Assembly: GCF_027257845.1 (NCBI RefSeq)
Contig: NZ_JAPVOT010000002.1
Coordinates: forward strand, 310,001 to 374,000
Source of the DNA: Alteromonas sp. BMJM2
GTDB taxonomy: Bacteria > Pseudomonadota > Gammaproteobacteria > Enterobacterales > Alteromonadaceae
Direction: 5' to 3'
Length of the DNA: 64,000 nucleotides
Shown here: piece by piece, positions 36,630 to 45,383 of the stretch
How positions within the stretch are numbered: the first letter of the stretch is position 1
Layout of the letters: each line of letters opens with the position of its first letter
Program-made: the position numbers and the translations under genes
Notes under the pieces: generated by a model
What the model saw: the letters and a program-made list of their open reading frames with translations, nothing else
What the model was told of the DNA's origin: nothing
The model's database searches: none

Positions 36630-38060
36630 ATGTTAAAGGAAAGCTATCCGTACTACCTCGCGAGCGAGGCGTGTTACGCTAATACTGATCTTGACGTGAC
36701 AAACAAATATACAGGTGAGGTAGCCACGCAGGTTGCCATCGCCGACGCCGATACTATCGATAAGGCCATTGCGGCGGCAGAAGCCGCCCAGCCAGCAATG
36801 ACCGCGATGGCACCTTATGAGCGTCAAGCAGTGCTAGAGCATTGTGTAAAGCGATTTCAAGAGCGGGCCGATGAGCTTGCACAGGCACTGTGCATAGAAG
36901 CGGGTAAGCCAATTAAAGATGCTAAAGGCGAGGTAAGTCGCCTTATCGACACGTTTAAAATTGCTGCTGAGGAATCAGTTCGCATTAATGGCGAAGTGGT
37001 TAATTTAGAGATTTCAGCTAAAGCTAAAGGTTATCAAGGTATGACGAAGAAGGTGCCAATAGGGCCCTGTTCGTTTATTTCGCCCTTTAACTTTCCCCTT
37101 AATTTAGCGGCGCACAAGGTGGCACCCGCCATTGCTGCGGGTTGTACATTTGTGCTTAAGCCAGCGTCACGCACACCCATCGGTGCACTAATTATTGGTG
37201 AAGTGCTAGCTGAAACCGCGTTGCCCAAAGGTGCGTTTTCAATTTTGCCTTGCAGCAGAGATGGCGCAGACCTTTTTACAACAGACGAGCGTTTGAAACT
37301 GCTTAGTTTCACAGGCTCCCCTGATGTAGGTTGGGCCCTCAAGGCCAAGGCGGGGAAAAAGCCGGTAGTGTTAGAGCTAGGTGGTAACGCTGCGTGTATT
37401 GTAGATGAGGATGCCGACCTTGATGATGCCGTAGAGCGTATTATCATTGGTGCTTACTATCAGTCAGGTCAAAGCTGTATCAGTGTACAAAGGCTACTGG
37501 TACACAGCGCCATTTATGATGACTTTAAAGCGCGCTTCGTTGAAAAAGTCAAAGCGCTGGTCAGTGGAGACCCGTCGAGTGAAGATACCTTTATTGGGCC
37601 AATGATTTCTGAGGGCGAGGCAGAGCGACTTCACGACTGGATTATCGACGCTGAAAAAGCAGGCGGAAAAATTCTGTGTGGCGGTACCAGAGACGGCGCC
37701 ATGCTTGATGCTACGGTAATGGAAGGGGTACCGAAAGACTGTGATGCTAGCGCGGAAGAAGCGTTTGGTCCGCTATCAGTGCTTTATTCTTTTGACAGTT
37801 ATGAAGAGGCGCTAGATGAAGTTAATAACAGTCGTTATGGACTGCAGGCCGGCGTGTTTACCCGAGATATTTATAAAGCACATAAGGCGTGGAACGAGCT
37901 AGATGTTGGTGGTGTTGTCATTGGTGATGTACCAAGCTGGCGCGTAGATAATATGCCTTATGGCGGAGTGAAAGACTCTGGCTTGGGCAGAGAAGGCATA
38001 CGCTACGCCATCGAGGATATGTCAGAGACACGGCTGATGGTGTTGCGAACGCCGCAGTAA
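36630..38060 (+). CDS. NAD(P)-dependent aldehyde dehydrogenase
   Basis: Aldehyde dehydrogenase of 476 residues. Visible are the cofactor-binding segment PFNFPLNLAAHKVAPAIAAGC, the Rossmann motif FTGSPDVGW, the general base in LELGGNAACIV and the catalytic Cys in YQSGQSCISVQR. The C-terminal part has EEAFGPLSVLYSF and MPYGGVKDSGLGREG. It groups with lactaldehyde/phosphonoacetaldehyde/GAPN-like enzymes by motif style, but the substrate cannot be told. Likely one operon with the thiamin-diphosphate enzyme; an AAGGAG precedes the ATG. Confidence 0.9.
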   Translation: MLKESYPYYLASEACYANTDLDVTNKYTGEVATQVAIADADTIDKAIAAAEAAQPAMTAMAPYERQAVLEHCVKRFQERADELAQALCIEAGKPIKDAKGEVSRLIDTFKIAAEESVRINGEVVNLEISAKAKGYQGMTKKVPIGPCSFISPFNFPLNLAAHKVAPAIAAGCTFVLKPASRTPIGALIIGEVLAETALPKGAFSILPCSRDGADLFTTDERLKLLSFTGSPDVGWALKAKAGKKPVVLELGGNAACIVDEDADLDDAVERIIIGAYYQSGQSCISVQRLLVHSAIYDDFKARFVEKVKALVSGDPSSEDTFIGPMISEGEAERLHDWIIDAEKAGGKILCGGTRDGAMLDATVMEGVPKDCDASAEEAFGPLSVLYSFDSYEEALDEVNNSRYGLQAGVFTRDIYKAHKAWNELDVGGVVIGDVPSWRVDNMPYGGVKDSGLGREGIRYAIEDMSETRLMVLRTPQ

Positions 38061-38072
38061 TCGTAAAGCTAT

Positions 38073-38103
38073 AATTAAGGCGCTAATAAGCGCCTTAATT
38101 TTT
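38073..38103 (+). terminator. Terminator after the aldehyde dehydrogenase gene
   Basis: Perfect 11-bp stem AATTAAGGCGC/GCGCCTTAATT, six-base loop TAATAA, followed by T residues. Confidence 0.88.
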
Positions 38104-38174
38104 GTGCTTCGTATAAACTGATAATGCTACATTTCGAGAAAGACATGTTTTTAACGTGTCAGTTTTCGATAAAA

Positions 38175-38540
38175 TTACGTTGCTGCATACTCTTCAAGTA
38201 TCGCTAGCGGGATAACGTCCAACGCCTTTTCATGGGTAGCCTCTAAACGCACGGTAGGTGCCACGCCAGCTTCATAAGCTTGTAGCCATCGACTTGCACA
38301 TAAACACCATCTGTCGCCCGCAAGTAGGCCGGAAAATTCCATGCTCGGCCACGGCGTTATAAGGTCATTACCCTGGCGCAAAGAGAATTGTAAAAACTCA
38401 TCGGTTACTACTGCACATACGCTATGATTGCCCACATCAGCCGAAGGCACATAGCAAAAGCCTTCTCTCGTAAAACCGGCGTTGCCGCAGCAAAGCTGAA
38501 GCGGTCTGCCATAAACATTTTTTGCATTCGCCAAAATCAA
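38175..38540 (-). CDS. DUF2237 family protein
   Basis: Conserved protein of about 121 residues. The core NVYGRPLQLC, ADVGNHSVCAVVTDEFLQFSL, GNDLITPWP, GDRWCLCASRWLQAYEAGVAPTVRLEATHEKALD matches DUF2237. The function is unknown. Conserved Cys residues (WCLCAS) suggest a metal or redox role. The open frame extends to 38606, but the TTG at 38540 follows a GAGG and gives the family length. Confidence 0.85.
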   Translation of the reverse strand: MILANAKNVYGRPLQLCCGNAGFTREGFCYVPSADVGNHSVCAVVTDEFLQFSLRQGNDLITPWPSMEFSGLLAGDRWCLCASRWLQAYEAGVAPTVRLEATHEKALDVIPLAILEEYAAT

Positions 38541-38659
38541 ATACCTCGCTAGTTGCGTATATAGTAAATCTAGAGTGTATACGGTTTTGTGTAAAAAGGG
38601 ATGCATCGCTTTTTGCGCACTCCTGTCATTTTTCGAGATACGATATACGCTTCTGGAAC

Positions 38660-38701
38660 TACGACTTTCAAAATACGACTTTTAAAATACGCTTTTCGAA
38701 A
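38660..38701. repeat. 14-bp tandem repeat in the ubiG leader
   Basis: Units TACGACTTTCAAAA, TACGACTTTTAAAA and TACGCTTTTCGAAA are contiguous, and a partial fourth (TACGAAATGAGG) leads into the ubiG ribosome site. Confidence 0.88.
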
Positions 38702-38723
38702 TACGAAATGAGGTAAGACATAC

Positions 38724-39476
38724 ATGTTGGATAAAAGCACCAAAAGCGGCAACGTCAACTTTTCTCAAGAGGAAATAGCTAGATTTGATGCACTTGCTGA
38801 AACCTGGTGGGATCCAAAAGGAAAATTTAAAACGGCGTTAGACTTTAACAAAGCAAGGCTTAAAGTTATCGAGTCTCAAATACACTCACATTTCAAATGC
38901 GAAGAGAGCACAACGCCTTTTTCTAATCTATCAATTATCGATATTGGCAGTGGCGGCGGCCTAATCAGTGAACCACTAGCGTCAAAAGGAGCAAAGGTTA
39001 CCGGTATTGATGCCAGTTCAGTAAGCGTACAGGTGGCTAAACGTCACGCTAAGCAAAGTAATGTGGATGTGGAATACCGCCATCAACTCTCTAGCGAGGT
39101 TGTTAAAGAGGGTCGACAGTTTGACGTGGTGATTAATGCAGAAGTGGTTGAACATGTGCCAGATCAAAAGCAGCTAATCAATGAGTGCGCTAGCATGGTG
39201 AAACCCGGTGGACTGCTAATTTTGGCGACGCTAAATAGAACAGTGAAAAGTTTCGTCATTGCTATTGTTGGCGCTGAATACGTTATGCGCTACCTGCCTA
39301 TAGGCACCCATGACTGGCGTAAGTTTGTCACCCCTAAAGAGCTTATTAATTGGGTGGGCGACGACTTTAAAGTACAGCATCAAGTGGGCATGAAACTTAA
39401 TCCGTTCACTTCTACATGGCATACTACATCAAGCCTCGCGGTGAATTATATTCAGGCATATGCTCATCAACAGTAG
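38724..39476 (+). CDS. ubiG: Ubiquinone biosynthesis O-methyltransferase UbiG
   Basis: SAM-dependent methyltransferase of 250 residues (E. coli 240), acting on two hydroxyls in ubiquinone synthesis. Seen are the N-terminal FDALAETWWDPKGKFKTAL, SAM motif I (IIDIGSGGGLISEPLASKGA), VTGIDAS, and VINAEVVEHVPD, then PIGTHDWRKFVTPKEL, all standard for UbiG. The gene is alone here; a 14-bp tandem repeat occupies its leader. Confidence 0.95.
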   Translation: MLDKSTKSGNVNFSQEEIARFDALAETWWDPKGKFKTALDFNKARLKVIESQIHSHFKCEESTTPFSNLSIIDIGSGGGLISEPLASKGAKVTGIDASSVSVQVAKRHAKQSNVDVEYRHQLSSEVVKEGRQFDVVINAEVVEHVPDQKQLINECASMVKPGGLLILATLNRTVKSFVIAIVGAEYVMRYLPIGTHDWRKFVTPKELINWVGDDFKVQHQVGMKLNPFTSTWHTTSSLAVNYIQAYAHQQ

Positions 39477-39891
39477 CTTTAGTGCTCCTCGTTTAAAACA
39501 GCTGACGTCACACTTTTCGTAAGAATTGGCAATTTACCCTAGTGAGTATATTCACTACGAATGATCACTATCCATACTAAAAATAGTATGGATAGTCATA
39601 CGCTGGAATTGTTATAACTTACTGATTACTAAATATTCACTGCTGCCGTATTGCTTAAAGCACCTCGAATATCCCTTTTCTGCATATTAATTATTTTCCT
39701 TCCCTCTTGATATTTACAATGTATTTACATGATTATAACAAAGGTCTGACCACGGACCTGTTTAAACAATTTGCCGTTCATACAGGCCGGCTTTATGAGA
39801 TTAAAGGTTGATGCGATTCTAATTCGTTCGATAAGAGGTCGTGGAATAGAAAGTCGATACGAGTGAAGGTCGTGCGATTAAAGGGGAACAC
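39477..39891. other. 415-base spacer between ubiG and the lipase gene, with two inverted repeats
   Basis: No gene seen. A perfect 13-bp inverted repeat ACTATCCATACTA/TAGTATGGATAGT with an AAAA loop lies at 39567-39596. Just upstream is a 6-bp stem TAGTGA/TCACTA at 39540-39557. There is no T-run, so these are not standard terminators; they might be operators, a processed RNA hairpin, or the end of a small mobile sequence. The lipase promoter should lie between 39600 and 39890. Confidence 0.7.
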
Positions 39892-40830
39892 ATGAAAACT
39901 ATTAAAAGAGTGTCACTACTACTCGCTGTCATCTGCATGGCATTTGCCAGCCATGCTTCAGCATCCACATACGCAAAAACAAAATACCCTATAGTGCTAG
40001 TTCATGGCCTGTTTGGGTTTGAAGATATCTTATTTGTGGATTACTTCTACAAAGTACCGCAAAAGCTAACACGCAATGGCGCCGTCGTTTATATTGCTGA
40101 AGTTTCTCCTGCAAACTCAACGGAAGTGCGGGGTGAACAGTTGCTAAATTATATAGACGAAGTACTTGCACTATCAGGCGCTGAAAAAGTGAATTTGATT
40201 GGACACAGCCACGGTGGTCCAACTGCACGCTATGCGGCAAGTGTTGCACCAGAAAAAGTTGCTTCAGTGAGCTCAGTAGGTGGTGTGAACTGGGGCAGTA
40301 AGGTAGCAGACCAATTGCGTAATGCTATTGCCGAAGACTCTTTTCAAGAAGATGCTGCAGGAGTTGTTGTTAACGCATTTGCCAACATTATTGAGTTTGC
40401 CTCGGGTTCTGACCCAAGAAACAAACCTACCGACGCTATTGCTGCGTTAAATTCATTATCAACAGATAAAACCGTGAGATTTAATCAACGCTACCCAGAG
40501 GGTATGCCATCGGCGTACTGCAGAAATGATGGCAAAATGCTGGCAGAAAATGGCGTGTACTATTATTCATGGAGTGGGGGTAAAACTTTTACCAATGCAC
40601 TAGACGTTGTCGATCCTTTCTTAGCCATTACCGGCACTGCATTTAACGAAGCCAATGATGGATTAGTGGCTACCTGTAGCTCTCATTTAGGCAAAGTACT
40701 GCAAGATAATTACAAAATGAACCATCTCGATGAGGTTAATCAAAGTTTTGGTATTACCCACTGGTTTGAAACCAATCCAGTGAATGTGTTCGCGCAGCAG
40801 GCTAACAGACTGAAACGTAAAGGGCTGTAG
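39892..40830 (+). CDS. Secreted triacylglycerol lipase, family I
   Basis: Exported lipase of 312 residues. The Sec signal peptide is about 25 residues (ending SHASA). The mature enzyme starts with KTKYPIVLVHGLFGFEDIL, which includes the oxyanion-hole HGLFGF. The nucleophile motif is GHSHGG, the calcium/catalytic region has NDGLVATCSSHLGKVL, and a His in SFGITHWF fits the triad. Two Cys (in SAYCRNDG and VATCSSH) likely form the family disulfide. The next gene is its foldase, as in Pseudomonas and Burkholderia lipase operons. Confidence 0.9.
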   Translation: MKTIKRVSLLLAVICMAFASHASASTYAKTKYPIVLVHGLFGFEDILFVDYFYKVPQKLTRNGAVVYIAEVSPANSTEVRGEQLLNYIDEVLALSGAEKVNLIGHSHGGPTARYAASVAPEKVASVSSVGGVNWGSKVADQLRNAIAEDSFQEDAAGVVVNAFANIIEFASGSDPRNKPTDAIAALNSLSTDKTVRFNQRYPEGMPSAYCRNDGKMLAENGVYYYSWSGGKTFTNALDVVDPFLAITGTAFNEANDGLVATCSSHLGKVLQDNYKMNHLDEVNQSFGITHWFETNPVNVFAQQANRLKRKGL

Positions 40831-41801
40831 TGAAAGCGGCGGTTATAGGAGGGGGGCTATTAGCCCTCCTTATCATTGTTGTATTGCTGACGGTTGCTAC
40901 ACCACAGAGCGATACAGAAACTTCTGTGGTGTCTACTTCAGACCCACAAAGCACCACTAGCAACGGCGCATCCCCATCGTTACAGGTTACTGAAAAAAGC
41001 ACTGCTGCAAGTAAGGCAGCCTCATCCACTGCTGAAGGTGAAAATACCAAAAACCTCATTCCATTTGTGCTTAATGAGCTGGTAAAAGATAAGTTTGAGC
41101 TCTTTATTGCAGAACACGCTGAACAAGTGCCGTTGGGCGTACAAATTGCCTATGTGACCCACAGTGAATCGCTACATACCAAAGATACCCATGATTACGC
41201 AGTAGACCTATTTTCCCGTTTTGTTAACTACAAAGTGGCATTAGCCAGCGAAGATGTGGAAATAAATACGGTTCAGGCGTCACTCAAAAGTGTTCAGGAA
41301 AAGCTAGACGCTCGATATGATTTACGAAGGCAGTTTTTCAGTCATCAAGAGTATGAATATTTGTTTGGTAGTGATGCGGCCTCTGATAACGATGCGCTAG
41401 CAAGGCTGGCCATAGCCCAAGACAACACCCTTACTCGTGAGGAAAAAAAGAATAGCATCATCGAATCTATAGCTGGCGCAAGCGATAGAGAAGCCTTTAA
41501 GCCAACGGTTGATATGCACAGAATTCAACAAATAAAGCAACAATACCGTGATAACAATTCTCGCTTTAGCGCAATAAGCGCTGAGTTTGGTCATGAAGTG
41601 GCTGAGCGTTTTAATACATTGTGGAAAAAGCAGGACGCGTGGGAACAAAAAGTAGCAGATTACCGTGCACATATTAAAAAGCTGGAAAGCGCTAATCTTT
41701 CAAAGCAAGAATACAGCAAATTATTACGTGAATACGAGACCTCAGATTTTACAGAAAATGAAGTTAAGCGTCTTAGAGTAGTGGTGAATAGCAACAATTA
41801 A
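40830..41801 (+). CDS. Lipase-specific foldase (Lif/LipB family)
   Basis: Membrane-anchored chaperone of 323 residues for the preceding lipase. An N-terminal transmembrane helix (about 4-25) leads to a Ser/Thr/Ala-rich linker (about 28-70) and a helical periplasmic domain. The GTG start overlaps the lipase stop by one base. The Lif motif, usually RxxFDYxLSxxGE, appears only as a weakly matching KDKFELFIAEHAE; LDARYDLRRQFFS is another typical piece. The pairing with the lipase supports the call more than sequence alone. Confidence 0.78.
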   Translation: MKAAVIGGGLLALLIIVVLLTVATPQSDTETSVVSTSDPQSTTSNGASPSLQVTEKSTAASKAASSTAEGENTKNLIPFVLNELVKDKFELFIAEHAEQVPLGVQIAYVTHSESLHTKDTHDYAVDLFSRFVNYKVALASEDVEINTVQASLKSVQEKLDARYDLRRQFFSHQEYEYLFGSDAASDNDALARLAIAQDNTLTREEKKNSIIESIAGASDREAFKPTVDMHRIQQIKQQYRDNNSRFSAISAEFGHEVAERFNTLWKKQDAWEQKVADYRAHIKKLESANLSKQEYSKLLREYETSDFTENEVKRLRVVVNSNN

Positions 41802-41919
41802 TGATTGGGCAAACAGGTATAACCATTCAGTTACTGAATAGATTCACCTTAATTTAGAGTGATTTGAACCCTGTTTTACTAAGTTCTAATCTACTTAAAA
41901 CAAACAAGGCCCTACAAGT

Positions 41920-42528
41920 ATGAAAATTTACGAAACGAAAACCGCACCCAATCCACGCCGCGTTCGCATGTTTCTCGCCGAAAAAGGTATCGATATGGAA
42001 TATGTTCAGGTTGATATTCAAAAAGGTGAGAACTTAAGCGCTGAAATGCGTGCGAAGAACCCCCTTGGTAAAATACCCATTCTTGAGCTTGACGATGGAA
42101 CATGCATTGCAGAGACAGATGCAATTTGTACCTATTTTGAGGCACTTCATCCAGAGCCATCATTAATGGGAAGTAGTGCGCTTGAAAAAGGCACTATCGC
42201 AATGTGGCAGCGGCAAGTAGAGCTAGCTCTTATGCTTCAAGTTGGCATGTGTTTTCAGCACACCACCGGTTATTTTAAAGACCGTATGGTCCCTGTTCCA
42301 GAATATGGCAAAGAAGCGGGCATTAATGCGTCTAAGTATCTCAATATTCTTGAGCGCAGATTAGAACTTAACACCTTTATTGCAGGGGACACATTCTCGA
42401 TTGCAGATATAACCGCCCTATGCGCCATCGATTTTGCCCGGGTTGTTGATATTAGAATTAACGAGAAGCAAACCAATCTTCTTCGTTGGTATGACAGTGT
42501 AAATAGCAGAGCGAGTGCCAAAGCCTAA
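41920..42528 (+). CDS. Glutathione S-transferase family protein
   Basis: GST of 202 residues. The N-terminal thioredoxin-like domain (1-77) shows [23 protein letters not shown], the cis-Pro in [11 protein letters not shown] and AETDAIC. The C-terminal helical domain carries the N-capping motif [14 protein letters not shown]. Function inferred from family: glutathione-dependent detoxification. Its stop overlaps the next GST gene by one base. Confidence 0.9.
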   Translation: MKIYETKTAPNPRRVRMFLAEKGIDMEYVQVDIQKGENLSAEMRAKNPLGKIPILELDDGTCIAETDAICTYFEALHPEPSLMGSSALEKGTIAMWQRQVELALMLQVGMCFQHTTGYFKDRMVPVPEYGKEAGINASKYLNILERRLELNTFIAGDTFSIADITALCAIDFARVVDIRINEKQTNLLRWYDSVNSRASAKA

Positions 42529-43187
42529 TGATTGACCTATATACAGCAGCAACACCTAATGGCTGGAAGGCCTCCGTAGCACTGGAAGAAATGGGGTTAG
42601 CATACTCTGTTGTGCCAGTTAATCTATTGAAGGGTGAACAGAAAACGGCATCGTTTCTTGCTAAAAACCCTAACGGTCGCATACCGGTAATTGTGGATAG
42701 AAGTGAGGACGATCACGTGGTTTTCGAATCTGGCGCCATAATGATTTATCTCGCTGAAAAAACCGGTATGTTTTTACCTGCCGATGTGAAAGGGCGCAGC
42801 AAAGTGTTGCAATGGTTGATGTTTCAGATGGGCGGCGTAGGGCCGATGATGGGACAAGCCAATGTTTTCTATCGATACCTAGAAGAAAAAATGCCCATAG
42901 CTATCGATAGATATCAAAATGAAGTGCGTCGACTTTTCACGGTATTAGATGGCCATCTCGCTAACCACGAGTATTTGGTTGATGATTACAGTATTGCTGA
43001 TATGGCAAACTGGTGTTGGGTAAGAACCTACGAGTGGTCGGGAGCCAGCATTGACGGGCTAGATAACCTCATTCGTTGGAAGAACAGTATTGAAGCTCGT
43101 CCCGCTGCGAGACGCGGCGTGGAAGTCCCTAATAAAATAGACAAAGAAGCGTTGCTGAAAGGTGCAAAAAACGTGGTAACTCGGTAG
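42528..43187 (+). CDS. Nu-class (YfcG/YghU-like) glutathione transferase
   Basis: GST of 219 residues starting [23 protein letters not shown], with [11 protein letters not shown] and [15 protein letters not shown], matching the Nu class that includes YfcG and YghU. Those enzymes act as disulfide-bond reductases with two glutathiones. The C-terminal domain has [16 protein letters not shown] and [12 protein letters not shown]. Translationally coupled to the preceding, more distant GST. Confidence 0.9.
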   Translation: MIDLYTAATPNGWKASVALEEMGLAYSVVPVNLLKGEQKTASFLAKNPNGRIPVIVDRSEDDHVVFESGAIMIYLAEKTGMFLPADVKGRSKVLQWLMFQMGGVGPMMGQANVFYRYLEEKMPIAIDRYQNEVRRLFTVLDGHLANHEYLVDDYSIADMANWCWVRTYEWSGASIDGLDNLIRWKNSIEARPAARRGVEVPNKIDKEALLKGAKNVVTR

Positions 43188-43356
43188 TGAAAACGGGTTT
43201 TTAAAACATTATTGTGCAATGAATTACGGTCATAACTCGCTAAAAGATTTAACATTAAATATCGTTCTGTGGTTTATGACTGTGATTGAAAATACGATGG
43301 TTGTAATGTAACGTCAAACTTGTAAAGCGTTTTTCAACTGAGTCAAAAGGACAATT

Positions 43357-45333
43357 ATGAGACGGATTTTAGGGGCCATGTTGGCCTTTTATTCTTTATT
43401 TATTTCTGCAAACGATCAGCTTCCCCTCGATTATTTTATCAAACACGGTGACTACCTCGATCTTCAGCTTTCCCCAGACGGCAAGCATTTAGCTGCGCGC
43501 GTGAGATTGGACAATAAAGTAATGCTGGGTATTTTGTCCACCGAGGACATGAGCATTGTTGGCGGTGTGCGCCCACAAAATAACGATATCATTCATACCG
43601 TAACCTGGGTGAACAACGAGCGCCTTGTGTTCGAGTACGCCGAAAAGCAGTTCTCTTTTGATAGGCCTGTTCCTACAGGTGAGCTATTTGCGATGAATCT
43701 TGATGGTAGCAGACGAGAAATGCTCTACGGGTATAGGGCAAGCGACGAACAAACAGGCTCTCGAATTACACATAAGGACGATAGTCTAGCTAGTCAAGAA
43801 GTGATAAGCCTGTTAGAAAATGATGATCGTTACATCCTAATTGCAGAGTATCCGTGGGATATGGAAGGCAATATCTATTATAACAATCGGGTCAAGCCAG
43901 CCATCATAAGTAAGCTCAACATTATGTCTGGCAGAAAACGAAAAGTGGACGTTTTGCCGCACAAACGCAGCAGCCCTTTGGCAACGAGAAATGGCCAAGT
44001 TGTTTTTATGAAGTGGCAAGATGAAAATGGTAATTTTCATGCTGCCTACAGAGAAGATAACGACAGCGAATGGATAAATTTAGAAGACGCTTTCAACGTT
44101 GGAGAGGGCGTCATTCCACGAGGTCTTAGTGAGGACGAAAAATATGTCTATATGTCTGGGTTTACTGGTGAAGAGGGTATTTATACTCATTTCAAGCTGA
44201 ATTTATCGACTGGTGAGCACAGTAAAATTTTTGAAGATCACGATACCGATATCGAACAAATTGTCCTCGACAACGGTGGTTTACCAGCCGTCGGCATTAC
44301 CTATCCAGGTAAATCTCAATACGTTTACGCCACGGAAGAAAGTAAAACCAGCAAAATACATAAGCTATTAGCCGAAGCCTTCGAGGGGCAAACTGTTGCC
44401 ATTGCCAGTCATACAAGGGATTGGAAAACATTGCTTGTACATGTGCGAAGCGACGTAAATCCAGGTGAATACTACTTATTTGATAGTGAGACGCTCGCTG
44501 CACGATTTATCTGGGCAAACAGTTCGTGGATAGACCCGAGATTACTAGCGCCGATGAAGCCGATTAGCGTTGTAGCGTCAGATGGCGAAACGATTAATGG
44601 CTACCTGACCCTTCCAAAGCAATCAAATGATAAAAAGCCTCCTTTAGTGGTTATGATCCATGGCGGCCCTCATCAAAGCGGTACCAGAGATTTCTGGGAC
44701 TACAACAGCGAGACGCAGCTTTTAGCCAGCCGTGGTTATGCGGTATTACAAGTGAACTTTCGCGGCAGTGATGGTTATGGAGAAAGATACAAGAGATTAG
44801 GGTATCGCGAGTGGGGCGGTAAGATGATTGATGATATTAACGACTCCGTCAAATGGGCCATAGATAAAGAATATGTAGATGGTGACAGCGTTTGTGCATA
44901 CGGGGCGAGTTACGGTGGATATGCGGCGCTGATGTCTGCAGTAAAAGAGCCAGACCTTTACGAGTGTACAATAGGGTATGTGGGCATCTACGACTTGCAA
45001 TACATGTTTACAGAAAGTGATATCCCTAATAATTGGGGCGGTAAAGCGTATTTAAAGCGTGTATTGGGCAGCGATAAAGAACAATTAAAAGCCTACTCGC
45101 CCTTGTACCACGCAGATAAAATCAAAGCGAATGTAATGCTTATTCACGGCTCTAAAGACAGGCGAGTGCCAGAAATAAACTCAGAAGCACTGTCTGAAGC
45201 ACTTGTCGAAGCAGGTAATCCGCCAGAGTATCTTCAATACTCCCAGGCTGGTCACGGTGTGTTCGATGAGGAAGATAGGCGAGAGCTCTATCAGGGGTTA
45301 ATTGACTTTCTTGATAAGAACTTAAAGAGCTAG
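43357..45333 (+). CDS. S9 family prolyl oligopeptidase-type peptidase
   Basis: Serine peptidase of 658 residues with a Sec-type signal (about 1-18). The N-terminal beta-propeller (about 20-390) contains the WD40-like piece LSPDGKHLAARV. The alpha/beta-hydrolase catalytic domain (about 400-658) carries VMIHGGPHQSGT, the nucleophile GASYGGYAALM, the Asp in HGSKDRRVP and the His in QAGHGVFD. Likely periplasmic or secreted, degrading peptides for nutrition. AAAGGA precedes the ATG. Ends at a shared terminator. Confidence 0.93.
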   Translation: MRRILGAMLAFYSLFISANDQLPLDYFIKHGDYLDLQLSPDGKHLAARVRLDNKVMLGILSTEDMSIVGGVRPQNNDIIHTVTWVNNERLVFEYAEKQFSFDRPVPTGELFAMNLDGSRREMLYGYRASDEQTGSRITHKDDSLASQEVISLLENDDRYILIAEYPWDMEGNIYYNNRVKPAIISKLNIMSGRKRKVDVLPHKRSSPLATRNGQVVFMKWQDENGNFHAAYREDNDSEWINLEDAFNVGEGVIPRGLSEDEKYVYMSGFTGEEGIYTHFKLNLSTGEHSKIFEDHDTDIEQIVLDNGGLPAVGITYPGKSQYVYATEESKTSKIHKLLAEAFEGQTVAIASHTRDWKTLLVHVRSDVNPGEYYLFDSETLAARFIWANSSWIDPRLLAPMKPISVVASDGETINGYLTLPKQSNDKKPPLVVMIHGGPHQSGTRDFWDYNSETQLLASRGYAVLQVNFRGSDGYGERYKRLGYREWGGKMIDDINDSVKWAIDKEYVDGDSVCAYGASYGGYAALMSAVKEPDLYECTIGYVGIYDLQYMFTESDIPNNWGGKAYLKRVLGSDKEQLKAYSPLYHADKIKANVMLIHGSKDRRVPEINSEALSEALVEAGNPPEYLQYSQAGHGVFDEEDRRELYQGLIDFLDKNLKS

Positions 45334-45344
45334 CTCCCTCTATT

Positions 45345-45371
45345 AAAAAACGCCCGATGCGGGCGTTTTTT
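45345..45371. terminator. Bidirectional terminator
   Basis: Stem AAAAAACGCCC/GGGCGTTTTTT with a GATGC loop; serves both the S9 peptidase gene and the convergent methyltransferase gene. Confidence 0.93.
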
Positions 45372-45383
45372 GATTCTGGCTCC

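Noticed and set aside
37034-37447. 137-codon antisense frame in the aldehyde dehydrogenase gene
   Set aside because: Low-complexity Ser/Ala composition typical of an antisense shadow.
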